Assembly: GCA_963921425.1 (NCBI GenBank)
Contig: OY992833.1
Coordinates: forward strand, 26,708,698-26,772,697
DNA: 64,000 nucleotides
DNA from: Dryas octopetala
Taxonomy: Eukaryota > Streptophyta > Magnoliopsida > Rosales > Rosaceae
Reading direction: 5' to 3'
The notes below the pieces were generated by a model. It was not told where the DNA came from. It did not search any database and was given only the letters and a program-made list of their open reading frames with translations. Of the stretch, positions 23,551 through 34,609 are shown one piece after another (position 1 is the first letter of the stretch; every line of letters starts with the position of its first letter). Position numbers and translations under genes: made by a program.

Positions 23551-23843
23551 CTCTGTAATTTGTATGTTTATTTCCAAAAACACCCACAAACAGTCTCTCC
23601 AAAATCTTAGCACAAAGAGTCTGAGACAGAGAGGCAGCAGAAAACACAGAACTAAGCAAAGCTAAGCTAGCTTTGCCTCCACATGAGAAGCCTTAGCCCA
23701 AGACCACTCAACTCTCAACTCACAACTCAAAACCATCTGCGGTAGCTTGGTGATATATACATAGTCTACATAGAGGCTCATCCTAACCACCAACATGTTA
23801 ACCCTGGTTGGAGGGATAACCATGGTGGGGTCAGAGGCAACAA

Positions 23844-23859
23844 CACGTGGCGACACGTG
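23844..23859. promoter_or_regulatory. Two G-boxes (CACGTG) 10 bp apart
   Basis: CACGTG occurs at 23844-23849 (as ACACGTGGC, a full ABA-response element core) and at 23854-23859, one helical turn apart and about 300 bp upstream of the RING start. bZIP or bHLH factors bind such sites; paired ABREs are typical of ABA-induced promoters. Function here is inferred. Confidence 0.6.
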
Positions 23860-23972
23860 TAGGGTTTGTGTAAGTCTGTAAGACAGTGACCGATTTTGTA
23901 TATAATAATGGGAGTGTAAAAAATAAAAAGTGAGATTTGCACAGGCAGAAAAAGGGTAAATTTTGACGCAGC

Positions 23973-23992
23973 CACGCGTCCACGCGTCCACG
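23973..23992. promoter_or_regulatory. Tandem CGCG-box repeats
   Basis: CACGCGTC is repeated twice in tandem, with a third partial copy (CACG). The ACGCGT core matches CGCG-box sites of calmodulin-binding CAMTA factors. It lies about 430 bp upstream of the RING gene. Confidence 0.5.
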
Positions 23993-25491
23993 GGAGTTTG
24001 GGAGGGCCAATGAGGTGGCGCAGTGTGGCAGCCCTTGAGACCTTTCAGTTGCGAGGGATCGAGTGGAAGTTTCTTGATTCCTGGAAGAGGCGAGTAAAGC
24101 CATCTGTGGAAGAGGCCATTGATTTTGTGGTGCTTTTTCAAAGACATCTGTCGGTATATTATACATACACCCTTCTCGGAACAAGCGAAACTGGTCCACC
24201 TTCTTCGATCCTCACCACCCCAACAAAACCTCATTTGCTTTCCCAAATCTTCATCGCTTTCACACGCTGCTGTATTGTTGCTACATTACCTAAATTCATT
24301 GGACTCTCTAGGTGTGCCATCACATTCACACCTCAGTTTCATTGGAATTTCTAACCGACCAAAACTCCACAAATATCATAATTATGGTACGTACGTTACG
24401 GTACGTAGTTCTGCTAATGGTAAAGTGTATAATTCTACCGGAGATTTTCACTCATATTGTTATTGTCACATTTAATTAGTCTTAATCATTAAATAGTGAC
24501 GAGTTCACTTTTTTCTTAGTTATTAGGGTATAAATTTTTCATGAGTAAGATTGACTCATAATATGCTACTTAACAGTTCTGTTTTAACGTTCACTGATTA
24601 TACGTGTTCGATTTCAAATCAAATAGCCATCATCATTGGTTCCAGAGCTTGGTAACTACTACTGCTTTTTAAACAAGTGCCCAACCAAGTTTGAGGTATT
24701 TACTGATTCCGAAGCTAAAACTGAAACCCACTTTCAAGAGATCTTTCATCTGAAACATGTGAGCAATTCGTACCAAGGACTCAAGGACACACCCATAATT
24801 GATAATGCCGACTACTTTCTTGCACTTTTGTATCCCCCATGGTACATTGGCAGTTGGCACCAACAAGTTTCTTGCATCTTTTAGTACGACCACCACATGG
24901 GAAAGGCCTGTCCAAGTGTGACCACATTTGTAGAATTACACCACAAAATCTACTACTTTTACCCCAAAAAGATAAAAAGCTCCTCAAATACATACCCACG
25001 TGCAAAGAGGTGGTCTATAAATCAAAAAATTGATTGCACACAACTGTTGTATATAACCTTCTTGTCGTCACATAACTTCTCATGAGAGATTTCGGATTCT
25101 TGCCTCTAGCAAGATGAGCTCCCTAATTTTATTCAAGACGCTTTACTTGAGGACTCTTTGTAAGATTTTATGGAGTTAATAAATTCCGTTTTTTTTTCTT
25201 TTTTCTTTTTTTAAAGTCTCATGAGAGGTGTTAATGTAAAAGATGAGGTTTATACTGGTCAGATAACTTCTCACCTAAGAGGTTGAATGCAAAGATGAGT
25301 TGTATTCGTATTCAAGATTTTTTTTTTTTTCTCCACAAATCGTGCACATTGCCTGCCCCAAACCTGTCTTTATTGGAATTTGGTGGCACGCCTACCTACA
25401 AGTCCACAACTACCCAGCCTTTCCCCTTGGCCAAACCAACACTTGTGCCATATGCTGATTTTATTGGTTACCCTATTTACAAATGTTTAAC

Positions 25492-25534
25492 AAGTATAAT
25501 ATCCCCCGGCCAAAAAACTAAAAAGTATAATATC
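25492..25534 (+). repeat. Short A-tailed insertion with 12-bp duplication
   Basis: AAGTATAATATC at 25492-25503 is perfectly repeated at 25523-25534. The 19 bases between read CCCCGGCCAAAAAACTAAA, sharing the GGCCAAAAAA core with the insertions at 22021-22070 and 57394-57445. Confidence 0.65.
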
Positions 25535-25778
25535 TCATACAGAAGTAACAACAATGCTCGTACTAATGATATGTTACACCCATGTCAAAGCAGTCATCGC
25601 TAACCACTGAAATTCTAAGGGTAAAAATTCATGTCGTGCTTTAACCAAGGCCCAAACTTGTGATTGTCAATTAATGTATAGCACAATTTATAATGGATTC
25701 TACAAATTTATGTAAAACTCTAAGCACAATGACGGTCATGATTGTGTACAGTCGCTGTGTCATCGCTGCTCCGCTCCC

Positions 25779-27540
25779 CTAGTGGGTTGTCGAATTGAAA
25801 GAATCAATCTCCATAGCCTTAAAATATGCATTTTCTGCATTTGCTACCCGCATCTGAAACATGGTCCATTCCTTTCTACACCTTTCCCTCACCTGGCACC
25901 AGTATAAATGTATAATAGTGATATCAGCACACTTATATAAACAAATTTCTACAATGCTTTGTTTGTTTTTCTTTGTGCTCATAAGATACCAACAAACAGT
26001 GCATGTAGTTGTTTATAATGTAAGTAGTTGTTGATAAGGTCCCAATAGATAGATAGATAGATAGCAAGACAACAATGGCTAATACATTAAGTAGAATAAG
26101 AGGCTTTGCATACCCCTTGCCATGGTGCTTTTCCATTGTATGCTTCACCCTACCAAAAGCCAAAAGAATGATTAAGTATTTCATTCCAATGTCTAAAAAT
26201 TGTTTACCAAGGAAAAGAGAACAGACAGTGTCCAAAGATGGCAAGTACCTGGGCTCCGAGTGATGGAACAGTTTGATGAACAATCCACTGAGAATCTACA
26301 ACTCCTATCTTCTCATGCGCAGGCTGTTTTCAAGAAAACACATTTTAATTATGATTTCCATTGAAATCCCACGGTCCCACCAAGGACAAAGTGATAGTTA
26401 GAGAACAAAATGGAAACACCAAGGAGGACAGGATGTGGGTCACTCACCTCTACACATTTTCTAAGGGCAAAGTCAAGACCCCACCCGTGGACCAAGTCAT
26501 TCTGCAATCACAAAGTATTGCAATTATATATAACTCATAAAAAAAAAAAAAAAAGTTCTGCAATTATAAAATTAAGTGACAAGCCGGGTAATATAATTGA
26601 GCATTAACAAGTGGTGATAATGACAAGATTATTGTGATCTATGTACCTGAATCATATGCCACACACAGCGCCAGGCAGTTCGAGAGAACACTGGAGCCAT
26701 GATCTCAACAAACCTGAATTAACAAAAGTGACAACCAAGAAATATTTATTAAACCCAAATATCAGACATCGCAAAAGCATATGTCAAAGCATACACAAAA
26801 AACACCACCACTTAAACGCCCTTTATAATTTCTTAATGTTCTTACGCAGCACATGGAGGCAAATGCGGGTCAGTGCACCATCCCGGTTTCTCCTCTGTTA
26901 CTCTGGATAATTTCAGGGACGAGGTTATTTCATAATTCATCAACTAAACCTGAAATAGACAAATTTCAGTAAAGGTCCAGTGATTTTACTTGTGAACTTC
27001 ACGATCACCTCTTCTCTTTGTCATCTGCCATGTTAAACCTTTGTTAGGTTCCAAACCAGGCTGTGAAATCTCCAAACCATGCTTCCTCACGAGTTTTATG
27101 TATCTGAAATCAGATTGAAAAGGGAGGCGTAGCAAAGTTTATTATTAAACTAACAAATTCAACATAAAAGAATTACTTTGTAACCAAAACTCACTCTTCT
27201 GCATTAAAATGCTCAACTCCCAGGTCTTCATCCCAGATAAATATGTAGTCGTATGAAGCCACAATGTCAGGATGCAAAAATCGCTTGGCATACCACCTTT
27301 GAGAAGCATTTAGAAGTCATAAACCAGAGAAATTATCCATTACGTACATGCATTTTGAATTACAAACAGGAGTTAGAAATTGTTCATACCATTTTGTTTG
27401 CTTACGAACACTAACATGTATAGCCTGCTTAGACCACTCAAACTCATCCCATTCAGTTGTCAGGCCATCGTAATGAAAAAGAAGAATCGTAAAGTTCTCT
27501 GAAAACTGTGAGAGAAACATATTTAGTCACACACACCCAC

Positions 27541-27575
<35 letters not shown>

Positions 27576-29721
27576 TTTTCACTGCTGCATCAATATTCTT
27601 TTTCTGATTGTAACCCACAGTGAATGTTACAAGGTACCTAGGTTTGATGGTTAAATCCTGCAATTGCAAATTCAATCAAAAGCCTTGTACTTTAAATGAC
27701 AAAGAACCAAGTTATATATTGACACCAGAAGTATCTTTGTGCCTCTAAAAACAAAAAGACTATCATAGACATTAAAGAGTTACCAGCAGAGTCAGATTTA
27801 AGAGCAACTTTGTGGCCTCACTCAGACTAAAGAGAATTTTTCTTTGAAGAAAAAATCAAATTCTTTTCATATTATTCTACTGTTTTCCTTTTATTCTTTA
27901 AAAGCAAAAATTGGTATATAATGGTAGATATAACAGACTTCTGTTTTCATTAGGCGATAAAATAAACAGATAAAACTTTTTAGGTTAATTTCTTTGTATA
28001 TGAATTCCCACTGTATGATAACCCCATCTATAAAACAAATGTCCAACACAGAAGATTCCAGCTTTTTTGCAACAGCCATATTCCATCATTTCATTAACGT
28101 CACCATGTACATGTCAAATATCTTTCTTTTTCAGTGTCCCATATGCATTACCGAGTAATTCAGATCAAGAAAACAGAAAACTCTGCAACAAAAAATTGTT
28201 CTCTGAACGCCAAATACTAATTGAATCCATCAACAACAGTTACTCTGCATTATCTTCAGTAATCATTGGACCATTCTAGGCATTTTGGAAAGTCCAAATT
28301 GTAACTATTTTGCTTGTATAACAGTAGAATACACACCTCGCTAGGCTTGCCCCATAATCTGCGCAAGTAGAAGTCTGACTCAGCTGCAACAATTCCTGGC
28401 GGTAGTCTTTCTGCACCTCTAGGATTTGATGGCACCCATATCTGCAGTAAATGCAGGGGGAAGCAGGAAATGTAGGGTTAAAGTACAATAAGCAATACCT
28501 ATATATAATGAGCATTTGTAATATCAGAAAAGAAAACTGTCAACTGTATTAATGATAGTCATATTTAGCAGTTATTGGGCATGTTCTCATAGTAAAAAAA
28601 TATACAAATAAAGCAGATTAGTCCCTGATTTAGATACATCATTGCACATCATTAGAAGTAATTCAAACATTAGAAGTAATGAGCAAAAAACAAGAACAAT
28701 ATTAGGGAAATGAAACCCCTTCCTTCGCAATTTGGCTCTTCTGCAAATTGCTTCAATGAGAGAGTCAAGTTGAAAAATCATGACCCTCATGGCTATTAAA
28801 TTATAATTTAAGGACTCTGGATGAATCATTGGAAAATATAATATTTTTTATCTTGAGGAAGTCCTTTATTAAGATTATCAAATGATGATTACTTTTCAAC
28901 CAGTTCCTCTCAGGTTGAAACCGACCAAAAATGACATTATTCCCTCCCCTGACCAAATCAGAAGCAAATTTAGATATTGTAGAACAGTGCAGGAACCTCC
29001 AATGCATTTATAGATCTGTTTCTGCACTTGTATTACGGAGTAGCTAAGATGCAATAAACTCCTGAATAACAAACAACTTTCATGGTGATTAAAACCTGTC
29101 ATTGCAGAAATTTTACTACTGCTAATGCTGGGGAGAGATGATATACCCTCGATGTATCATTTGACCTCTGAGCTTGATTTGAGCTATTTTTACTCCTGGC
29201 AGAAGACCAGGAACTTAGAAGTGTTTGGGCGGAGATGCCTGATTTCTGGTCCTCATTGTACGACAGATCAACAGACGGAAGAAGGCTGGATGAGAGATTC
29301 AGCTGTCAAATTTTACACACATTAAATATGTTTTGCCCAGAACAATAAATACATAAATAAATATGTTTCATCATCTACGTAAGTATTAAAAAGGAGTGTA
29401 ACAGATGAACTCTGAAAAAACCCAAAAAAAAAAAAAAAAATGGTGCACCTTGGTTAATGATAATGTTGGAAAGGATACACCTATCAAGAATCCAAAAACT
29501 ACTCCTACAAAAGTTGTCACAATAAGCCTCATAGTCTCATTCGGTTTTCTACCAGCAGCACTGCAGCCAACAAGATGCAAATGTTACAGAAAGTAAGTTG
29601 GAATTTGAGGTGATAAGACCTCAAAAAAAAAAAAAAAAAAAAAATCTAAAGAGCAACAAAAGTTAGCTTATTCCGATGAAAATACTGTCATTAAATTTAA
29701 CCTGCGTGAAAGTGTTCCCAT
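25779..29721 (-). CDS. DUF707 family protein (At1g67850-like)
   Basis: Fourteen coding exons give 403 residues: 29702-29721, 29449-29560, 29147-29302, 28337-28441, 27574-27657, 27390-27505, 27195-27296, 26990-27103, 26846-26902, 26647-26713, 26448-26501, 26249-26323, 26114-26149, 25779-25892. All junctions are GT-AG and in frame. The start is a 20-base first coding exon, MGTLSR, as in Arabidopsis At1g67850. Residues 17-38 (MRLIVTTFVGVVFGFLIG) form a membrane anchor. The lumenal domain holds YLVTFTVGYNQK, an acidic WDEDLGVEHF motif reminiscent of glycosyltransferase DxD sites, and CAAFVEIMAPVFSRTAWRC. Databases often call the family lysine-ketoglutarate reductase trans-splicing related, a name without support here; a Golgi glycosyltransferase-like role is my inference. 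A (GA)15 tract abuts the donor after exon 27574-27657. Confidence 0.92.
26519..26568. repeat. Possible short A-tailed insertion in DUF707 intron
   Basis: TGCAATTATA at 26519-26528 is repeated at 26559-26568 around a 30-base segment holding 16 A. It lies in the intron between the exons 26448-26501 and 26647-26713. The repeat is only 10 bp and AT-rich, so chance is possible. Confidence 0.35.
27543..27572. repeat. (GA)15 microsatellite at a splice donor
   Basis: Fifteen GA units lie directly at the 5' end of a DUF707 intron; on the coding strand the intron begins GTCTCTCT. Confidence 0.95.
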
Positions 29722-32152
29722 GTTATTTACAAGCTTCTGACTATAAATTCACGGAAAAAGGAACTGCAAGTAGAAAGCGATTGCTGATCTGCATTATTTA
29801 ACAGCTTTTCAGTTGCCAATTCCCCTTAAAAGAAATGATGACCCTCATGAAGGAACACAATACCTGGTTTATCGTATAAACAGGAACATAAGTTTGAGTG
29901 CACTACTTCAGGAATTTAAGCAAGATTGTTTGACTCAGAACTACATACAAATACGAAGAAGTTTCAGCTGAGAATGATCCAAGTATTGTTTTCTATTAGA
30001 AACAAAATATATATCTAGGTTGACAAAACCATATAAATAGATGGGTCGCACTCACAACTCACGACCCACATCTACCAACCTAACATTATTGATTATTCTG
30101 TCACAAGGTTAAGATGGCAACTATGTATCTCGCTGAATAACATCATCTCACTTTTCCCTGTGTTTCAAATCAATCCTACAGAAAACATAGACCATTTAAC
30201 AGCATCAATTGCATACTCTATACTCAATCCTATCAAGTAGGCATTCTTCATATACAATATGAGTGTAACAACAAGCAACAAGTCATGTGCTTCTTCCTCA
30301 TTACCCTCTACAAACACTCTACCGAAACAGCAACCATGTGCCTCCTTTTGACAACCAGTAGCTAACACAAAGTGAGAAATCAATCACCCATTCAAATCCT
30401 CAAATACACCATCCCCGTAGTTAAGCAACCCATGTACTCCGTTTGAATTAGCACCCGAACTTTAATTTTAAGTAACAAAGACCCACTTCCCCACTATTTT
30501 AACTAAAACAGACAAACAGCTGTGCTTGCTTAATTTCAAAGATAAAGAACAACACGACCAAAAACATAAACCCAAACACCAAGTTAGCTCATATAATTAA
30601 ACATATGCATATATGTGCTCATTAAGTAATCGCGATCAAACATATTTAGCAACTTTAAATTAAAAATTAAACTCCATGACCAAAATCGCAAACGAACTAG
30701 TACAAGGATCTAGCAGCTTCGGAAATAGTGAAATAAATAAGCAAGAACCCCTTATAAAATCTTAAAAAATAAAAACGTTTTAAGTCGGAAGATAAAAAGT
30801 TGAATTAAGCTCAGTTGAGCAGCCCTCAACCTTTTTTTTTTCTTTTTCTCAGATACCAAACAGAAACGAAACAAGTGAGTCACATAAATAGAAAGAAAGA
30901 TAAAGCAGACCTCATATAGTTGAATAGCCGGAGCAAGATCTGAACCGCTCAGAGGCTGAGAATCACGCAAAAAAGCACTCCCTGTGAATCTAAAGCCGTT
31001 CCAGAACTTGGTGATCTCGGTGAACAAAAAGCGTGACAGACAAAAAAAAAAAAAAACGCAAAGCTGCAATTTCAGTTTCACAGCAACAAGAATATGATTG
31101 TGAGTGAGTTTCAGGTGTTTGGCAGTAACGATTGATTGTATGTGATTAAGTGATTTGATGAGAGCTGAAGAAGAAGGAGGACTTGGCTGGACTCGGGAGG
31201 GAAATACAAGGAGAACGGTGTTTTTATATTTATCTGGGATCTAATAAAAACGCTAATAAAACTCCGAAACAAAAAACACTTTTAATTTTGCAATTACCAG
31301 TTTACCACCAACTTATATTCAAAAAAGGATATTATTAGGATTTTGACCATAAACAGATTCCTGGACCTCCTGGTCCTTAATTGGTAAGCCACTTAAATTT
31401 ATTATATCTTACGGCTTACCACAAGAAAAAATGTAACAGCTTTTTACTGCTTTTGCTTTTCGACTTTTCTTCTTGTTTTTTCCTTAGGGTGGTTTTTTTT
31501 TTTTTTTTTTTTCCTTGGATGTATTATTAAATTGTGTGAGGATTTCAAATCTAGTATGACCAAGAGGGCTTGCATTCAATTAAGAAAGGAATCCAATTTA
31601 TGCTGCATTGACGATTTAGTATAAATTGCTTGCTTATCTAAAAATCCAAAAACACAATTTGCTATAGATAAGTTACCATAAAAACAAATAATTTGGTATA
31701 GATTTACTTACCATAAAAACAATTTAGTTTAAAATTTTAATTGTTAAAAGTCAGTAGTCACCATCCTCGCCGATTATTATGGGGTATGAAATTAGGGTCA
31801 AAAGATATATTTTTCTTTGTCTTAGGTAGAATACTCAATTTTATTTTATTTCTAGCTAATACACTCCCACTTTACTTCTACTTCTAATTTAAGGTTAAAT
31901 TGATCTGAAAAATTATGATTAAAACATAATTTTGAAGGGCACTCTTTTATTTGTGCATGTTAGTGTTTATAACTTCACAAAAGTGCCATTTATATTTTAA
32001 CACTACAATTATTGTTAGTTTAAGCCATTTGATAAATTATGTACAACACTATCGATCTACCATAAACATGTTTGTTTTGGAGCCGAAACTTTATGATCAT
32101 CGTGAGATCTAATCATAGTTACTAATCAATACCAATTACTATGCAGCAAAGG

Positions 32153-32318
32153 AGTAGTGCTAAAAATTTCAAATTTGAATCCTAAATTTGGATCATAAAT
32201 GATGTGTCAGTATTTTATTAATTCATACATGATTCACCTTAAAAGATTATTTATTTTACAAAAGTAAAACATTTACATGTGTATTTGAAATATAAATTTG
32301 AGATCTCTAGTATTATTG
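32153..32318. mobile_element. Degenerate MITE-like element
   Basis: The ends AGTAGTGCTA and (reverse complement of right end) AATAATACTA match roughly, and the interior phrases ATGATGTGTCA and ACATTTACATGTG are familiar from a common dicot MITE-like family whose intact ends read GTAATGCTAG. Both ends have drifted and the target duplication is unclear. The class cannot be fixed from one copy. Confidence 0.4.
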
Positions 32319-32996
32319 TAACAATAATGATAATTATTAATGCATAGCATCTTATATTCCTTTAAGTATTCCAAGATTGATTGAGGTTATTGATTCCAGA
32401 TTTATTTTTAAGGAATGAGAGTCAAGTTCCTATATTTCATTAATTTTTCCTATATCCTTTTATAAACATTGTTCATTCTCTTTAAGAGAATAGGATTATA
32501 TTGCGTACATTTTTAACATTTAAGTGGTTATAAGCGATTCAACAAAAAATACTTTGTTTTTTACCCAAAAAGAAAATATATACCATTTTGCTAACACTTT
32601 TTCATTTCCCTCCGATGGCATTTGCAATATGAAATTTTATACAAATCATGATAATAAATATATAAACCATTTTATAAGGTTTATTGAGGGAATCGATCAG
32701 CATCAATTGTTTCAAAGACAGAGCTGACAAGTGATTTATGAGGCTGGCCAAGTGAGTCATTGACTATTCTATTTCATATTTCCGTTCACACATTTTATTA
32801 TGGGGCAAGTGGGCAACCCAGGCCACAAGCAAGGGAGTAGGCCCAGTAGGGTGGTGGACTTAACTTGTTTACGTTCCTGACGTCCATCAGACGGTAGAGA
32901 AGGTTCAAAGAGCAATCAGTGACCAAAATTTGGTTGACTTTGAAGGAAGTTTGACCTGGCCAAAGAGAAAGAGCTCCACCACTATCGTCGAAAGAC

Positions 32997-33060
32997 GGTT
33001 GGAGCAGTGCTCCAACCATTTACGTGCTCGCACGTGGTACCCAAAAACTTAGGGTGCCAC
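32997..33060. repeat. Three consecutive hairpins
   Basis: Hairpin 1 at 32997-33017 has 10-bp perfect arms GGTTGGAGCA around a single base. Hairpin 2 at 33022-33035 is ACGTGC-TC-GCACGT. Hairpin 3 at 33034-33060 pairs GTGGTACCC with GGGTGCCAC over a 9-base loop (one G-U pair). Hairpins 2 and 3 share two bases, so only one can form fully at a time. They sit in intergenic DNA far from any recognised gene. Confidence 0.75.
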
Positions 33061-33893
33061 CCACAATCGAGAATTAAAGTGGTTTCATGCCACGTTCTCC
33101 GGATGCTTAGCCAGATCATCGGGATCAACAATGTAAACATGTACATATCAAAATAAAACAAAACCTAACATTTGTAAGCCAAAGTGAAAAGTCTTAAACA
33201 TTCTAGATTCTTCTTCCTGGTTTTATGATTATGGCCACCAACGTTGTCTAATTGATGCTTCCAACAGAGATTAGATCTAAATTATTCAGATATAAACAAA
33301 GTGATCATATATATGAAAATTACATTTGCTAGTAGTTGGTAATTTAAATGGGTCAAAAACAATGCCAAGTGAAAAGTCTCCATCATTCATCATTCTTTCT
33401 ATTCATGTTCAGACAAGGAGCGGATAATTTAAGTGGCCAACCATATATGACCGTGACATTATTGGCATATATCTCATTCCTCAGATTTATTTTGTATTTG
33501 AGTATGAAATTAACAAAGTCACTCACCAACTAATTATAATGGCAATATGGCATCCATGTTTTTTTGTACTAAGAAAATGACTCAAAAAAAAAAAAAAACC
33601 AATGAACCAAATTTCCCAAGCAATTAGTTGGCTTTGACGTTCGCAGGAGTCACCAACGTGGAGGGGGTTGGGTGCACCATCAAGTTCATGGACAGAGTCA
33701 CAAAGATGGATGTGTACGACCCCAAAAATAAAATCAGAAGAAACAAGGAAGGTTTTGAGTCTAAAATACACAAACTTCACGAGTTTTATGTAGTTTTACT
33801 CTTCCTTAGACATCACTATAGTTTGCACATGAAATCTTAAACTATTCAATTAATCCTTAAATTCATTAAGTTAGGCCATCCGCAAATTAGTCC

Positions 33894-33941
33894 ATCTCCA
33901 TGCACTAATTTTTTTTGGTCAATGGTCAACCTATCTCCATG
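33894..33941 (-). repeat. Possible short A-tailed insertion
   Basis: ATCTCCATG at 33894-33902 recurs at 33933-33941. The 30 bases between include, on the minus strand, GACCATTGACC followed by eight A. The direct repeat is only 9 bp. Confidence 0.35.
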
Positions 33942-34609
33942 GTCAAGGGCCTAGTCAAGAAGCCACAAATGAAGCAAACTGTGGTCTGATCACTGATGCA
34001 ATATTGTCTCGTGGATTTGACTAGTGGTAATGACCCAACCAACCAGTTTGGTAAGTACTCTGACAAAAAATGAGAGATGGGCGTGGATTAGGTTTTAAGA
34101 TACAAGTACAGAGCAGCCCAATATTTTAGCAAAGAAAAAAGTCCAGCCCAATACATATGTTCCTGCATCGGCTGTATAGCCGGCATGCATATAACATGAT
34201 ATCATATAATGTTGTCAGAAAATTTGTAAACTTCTCTCTCTGTTTTTTTCCCCATTTACTCTTCTGTAGGCTATAAAATATGCTTCGTCTAATAAATTGA
34301 TGATAAAAGTAAACATACTCAGGAATCAAAGTTATTTTAGCCAGTAAGTTTGTGAGCTTTTACATACAACTGATAAAATCGATATATGTGGCTTCCAATA
34401 GCCCTAATTCTTACTTATTTCTATACAAGACTCTGCATGATGTGTAAAGAGGGGAAAACTATACAGAACTTCCTCCAAATTGCAAATATTAGATGCATCG
34501 TCAAGAAAAAAATTTACAAATTCTACCACATTCTGGCCAATTATCAGATAGAGACGGGACTAAATGTCTATTCCCAGAATGAACTTACAGAGGACAGTTG
34601 CAATCCTTG

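Larger units (their letters stand above)
23551..25778. other. RING promoter and intergenic region
   Basis: The left 500 bp are the RING gene promoter, with G-box and CGCG motifs. The rest, up to the DUF707 stop codon, contains that gene's 3' untranslated region and a short A-tailed insertion at 25492-25534. Overlapping frames on both strands at 23662-24475 reflect higher GC and low stop density, not recognisable proteins. Confidence 0.5.
29722..34609. other. DUF707 5' region and intergenic
   Basis: On the minus strand, 30910-31030 looks like a 5' untranslated exon or leader of the DUF707 gene. The promoter would lie around 31080-31250. The rest is AT-rich and holds a degenerate MITE near 32153-32318, three abutting hairpins at 32997-33060, and a possible A-tailed insertion at 33894-33941. 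No further gene was recognised. Confidence 0.5.

Noticed and set aside
23662-24475. Overlapping frames of 118-194 codons on both strands upstream of the RING gene
   Set aside because: No motif, no start context and mutual overlap; the interval is better read as promoter.
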